A stretch of DNA of 64,000 nucleotides, from contig NW_026262701.1 in NCBI RefSeq assembly GCF_021869535.1, positions 7,331,501 to 7,395,500 on the forward strand. Direction: 5' to 3'. This DNA comes from Mytilus californianus. Taxonomy: Eukaryota > Mollusca > Bivalvia > Mytilida > Mytilidae. The position numbers and the translations under genes are program-made. The notes beneath the pieces were generated by a model. That model was not told the origin of the DNA. It saw only the letters and a program-made list of their open reading frames with translations, and did not search any database. Positions 63,001 to 64,000 of this stretch are shown piece by piece. Position 1 is the first letter of the stretch; each line of letters starts with the position of its first letter.

Positions 63001-63950
63001 ATAGAAGATATAAAGAATGTATTACAAATAAATGGGGAATGTGTCAATGGGACACAGATGATGCCCCTGCTTGCATATAACGTTATAAAGAGACATAACT
63101 CAAGAACCGTAAAAGTGACGCTTCCCAAATTTGTACTTGATCTGAGTTTTGTGGTAATAAGTATTGTGTATAAGTTTCATAACATTTGGTTGAGGCAAAC
63201 TTAAGTTAGAAAACGGAAACAAAAAATTCAGCAATTTTTCCATTTGTAAAGGGGCATAACTCTAGAACGGCATAAGTGACGCCACCCAAATTCAAACTTG
63301 ACCTGTGTTTTGTGTTAACAAGCATTGTGTATAAGTTTCATAACATTTGGTTGAGGCAAACTAAAGTTAGAGAACCAATTTTTGGACGTACGGACTAACA
63401 GACGGACAAGGGTAAAACTTAATGCCCCCTCCACTACGGCGGGGGCATAAAAATCTTAAAATTACAATAGAATCTACATAAGATTCAAGAACAAATATCG
63501 TAATCAATGATATTTGCTATCAATTTTGATGGACATTTTGTTATTGTTTCAATGACATATACAGAAACTCGTCAAATAATACCTGTTATGAGGGGGAGGT
63601 AACTGTTGAACGACTTTCATTTTGATGGACATTTTGTTATTGTTTCAATGACCTATGCAGAAACTCGTCAAAATAATACCTGTTATGAGGGGGAGGTAAC
63701 TGTTGTACCACATTAATTTTGATGGACATTTTGTTATTGTTTCAATGACCTATGCAGAAACTCGTCCAAATAATACCTGTTATGAGGGGGAGGTAACTGT
63801 TGTACAACATTAATTTTGATGGACATTTTGTTATTCTTTCAATGACCTATGTAGAATCTCGTCAAAATAATACCTGTAATGAGGGGGAGGTAACTGTTGT
63901 ACAACATCATGGATCTTCCATAACTTATTATCTTCATCTCTAACTGCTTC
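51057..63950 (-). CDS. ARHGAP32: ARHGAP31/32/33-type Rho GTPase-activating protein, 3' eight exons (partial)
   Basis: Stimulates GTP hydrolysis by Rho-family GTPases; this group includes CdGAP, RICS/p250GAP, TCGAP and fly CdGAPr. Exons in transcript order: 63950-63874, 61346-61239, 60600-60458, 60083-59891, 59131-59007, 58321-58148, 57306-57169, 56368-51057. All join in one frame (2089 codons plus TGA), GT-AG throughout. The first three encode the C-terminal RhoGAP domain: LWKIHDVVQQLPPPHYR, TLEYLMRHL, KNLAIVWAPNLLRSKELE. Then come blocks typical of this subgroup: RPKSLAISTPTKLITLEEAR, KYHTVIDLPGYK and KKSPGSWRSIFTRSSGRGS. The arginine-finger part, and any SH3 or PX domain, would lie beyond the window. 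The last exon (1769 residues) is a Ser/Pro-rich disordered tail. The six residues preceding DSSSS in the open frame are intron. Which vertebrate paralogue it matches cannot be decided. Confidence 0.93.
54200..54543 (-). repeat. Protein-level tandem repeat in the RhoGAP tail, about five units
   Basis: About five 20-24 residue units follow the pattern R-x-x-K-I/V-R-T/S-P-S-Q-E-E/D-x-x-x-x-S-P, for example VRTPSQEELYHGSPITNRPS and IRTPSQEDLSYASPIAHRPN. Each has SP or TP sites suited to proline-directed kinases. Confidence 0.85.
57340..58060. repeat. Intronic tandem repeat, about 188-bp period
   Basis: The block 'cattgacatttcggccataa' recurs near 57583, 57769 and 57967, with subrepeats 'attctattttggccaaatta' and 'aatcaatcactca'. 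It fills the RhoGAP intron between 57307 and 58147. Confidence 0.8.
61651..62749. mobile_element. hAT-like non-autonomous transposon, 1.1 kb, 8-bp target duplication
   Basis: Left end CAGGGTTTCCGCTGG and right end (reverse complement) CAGGGTTTCCCCTGG form inverted repeats. CTGGAATA flanks both sides exactly (61643-61650, 62750-62757). Subterminal 'ttggcgaaa'/'tttgcgaaa' motifs cluster at both ends. It contains a G-rich run (62596-62618) and two related 'acgatggtcc.gaaa' blocks, and no transposase. It lies in a RhoGAP intron. Confidence 0.88.
63028..63449 (+). mobile_element. Pearl/Helentron-like element, two core units
   Basis: The shortest of three sister copies: left end 'gacacagatgatgcccctgc', units near 63084 and 63245, right end 'ggtaaaacttaatgccccct' plus 'ctacggcgggggcat'. 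It lies in the RhoGAP intron beyond exon 63874-63950. Confidence 0.7.
63518..63910 (-). repeat. 97-bp tandem repeat containing copies of the RhoGAP exon donor
   Basis: About four units, anchored at 'acctgttatgagggggaggt' (63581, 63678, 63774, and 63872 with a small change). The last unit is the real exon end and donor; the other three carry about 36 bp of exon-like sequence plus 'ag|gtatta' inside the intron. Confidence 0.9.
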
Positions 63951-64000
63951 CTAAAATAAAAAAGAATTAAATGATGTTATCACTTGAATATCACTGCACA

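Overview
The window is A+T-rich animal nuclear DNA with GT-AG introns, long introns and dense interspersed repeats. The repeat families are the kind I associate with marine mussels (Mytilus or a close bivalve), and the protein-coding genes are conserved animal genes. The species is inferred from repeat style, not proven.

Genes, left to right: (1) the last exon of an archaemetzincin (AMZ2-like) on + at 308-614; (2) a complete ten-exon phytanoyl-CoA dioxygenase-family gene on - at 918-15834 (313 aa), convergent with AMZ; (3) a complete Van Gogh/VANGL planar-polarity gene on + with three coding exons at 28752-36164 (535 aa, C-terminal ETSV); (4) the 3' part of an ARHGAP31/32/33-type RhoGAP gene on - at 51057-63950, with eight exons, an unusually long 5.3 kb last exon, and its 5' end beyond the window. 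The genes have unrelated functions and no shared pathway is implied.

The rest is repeats: a Penelope-type GIY-YIG pseudogene (17.6-18.4 kb), an RTE-like LINE remnant (21.4 kb), tRNA-derived SINEs (3.9, 40.4, 45.1 kb), hAT-like and TA-target MITE-like elements with visible terminal inverted repeats and target duplications, tandem-core 'pearl'/Helentron-like elements (1.9, 8.2, 13.4, 33.0, 46.5, 63.0 kb), and a 78-bp minisatellite in VANGL intron 2 split by one of these elements.

Most notable: (a) a type I hammerhead ribozyme fold at 44035-44078 inside a 544-bp direct-repeat (pLTR/retrozyme-like) unit, and a decayed hammerhead of the same architecture just 3' of the Penelope pseudogene at 17482-17520; (b) three independent duplications of splice sites, one in each of the three multi-exon genes: a SINE target duplication copying a PhyH donor, a 55-bp tandem copy of the VANGL exon 3 acceptor, and a 97-bp unit repeated about four times carrying the RhoGAP exon donor; (c) a TIR- and TSD-bounded element sharing about 0.8 kb with the region upstream of the GIY-YIG pseudogene, suggesting a chimeric mobile element.
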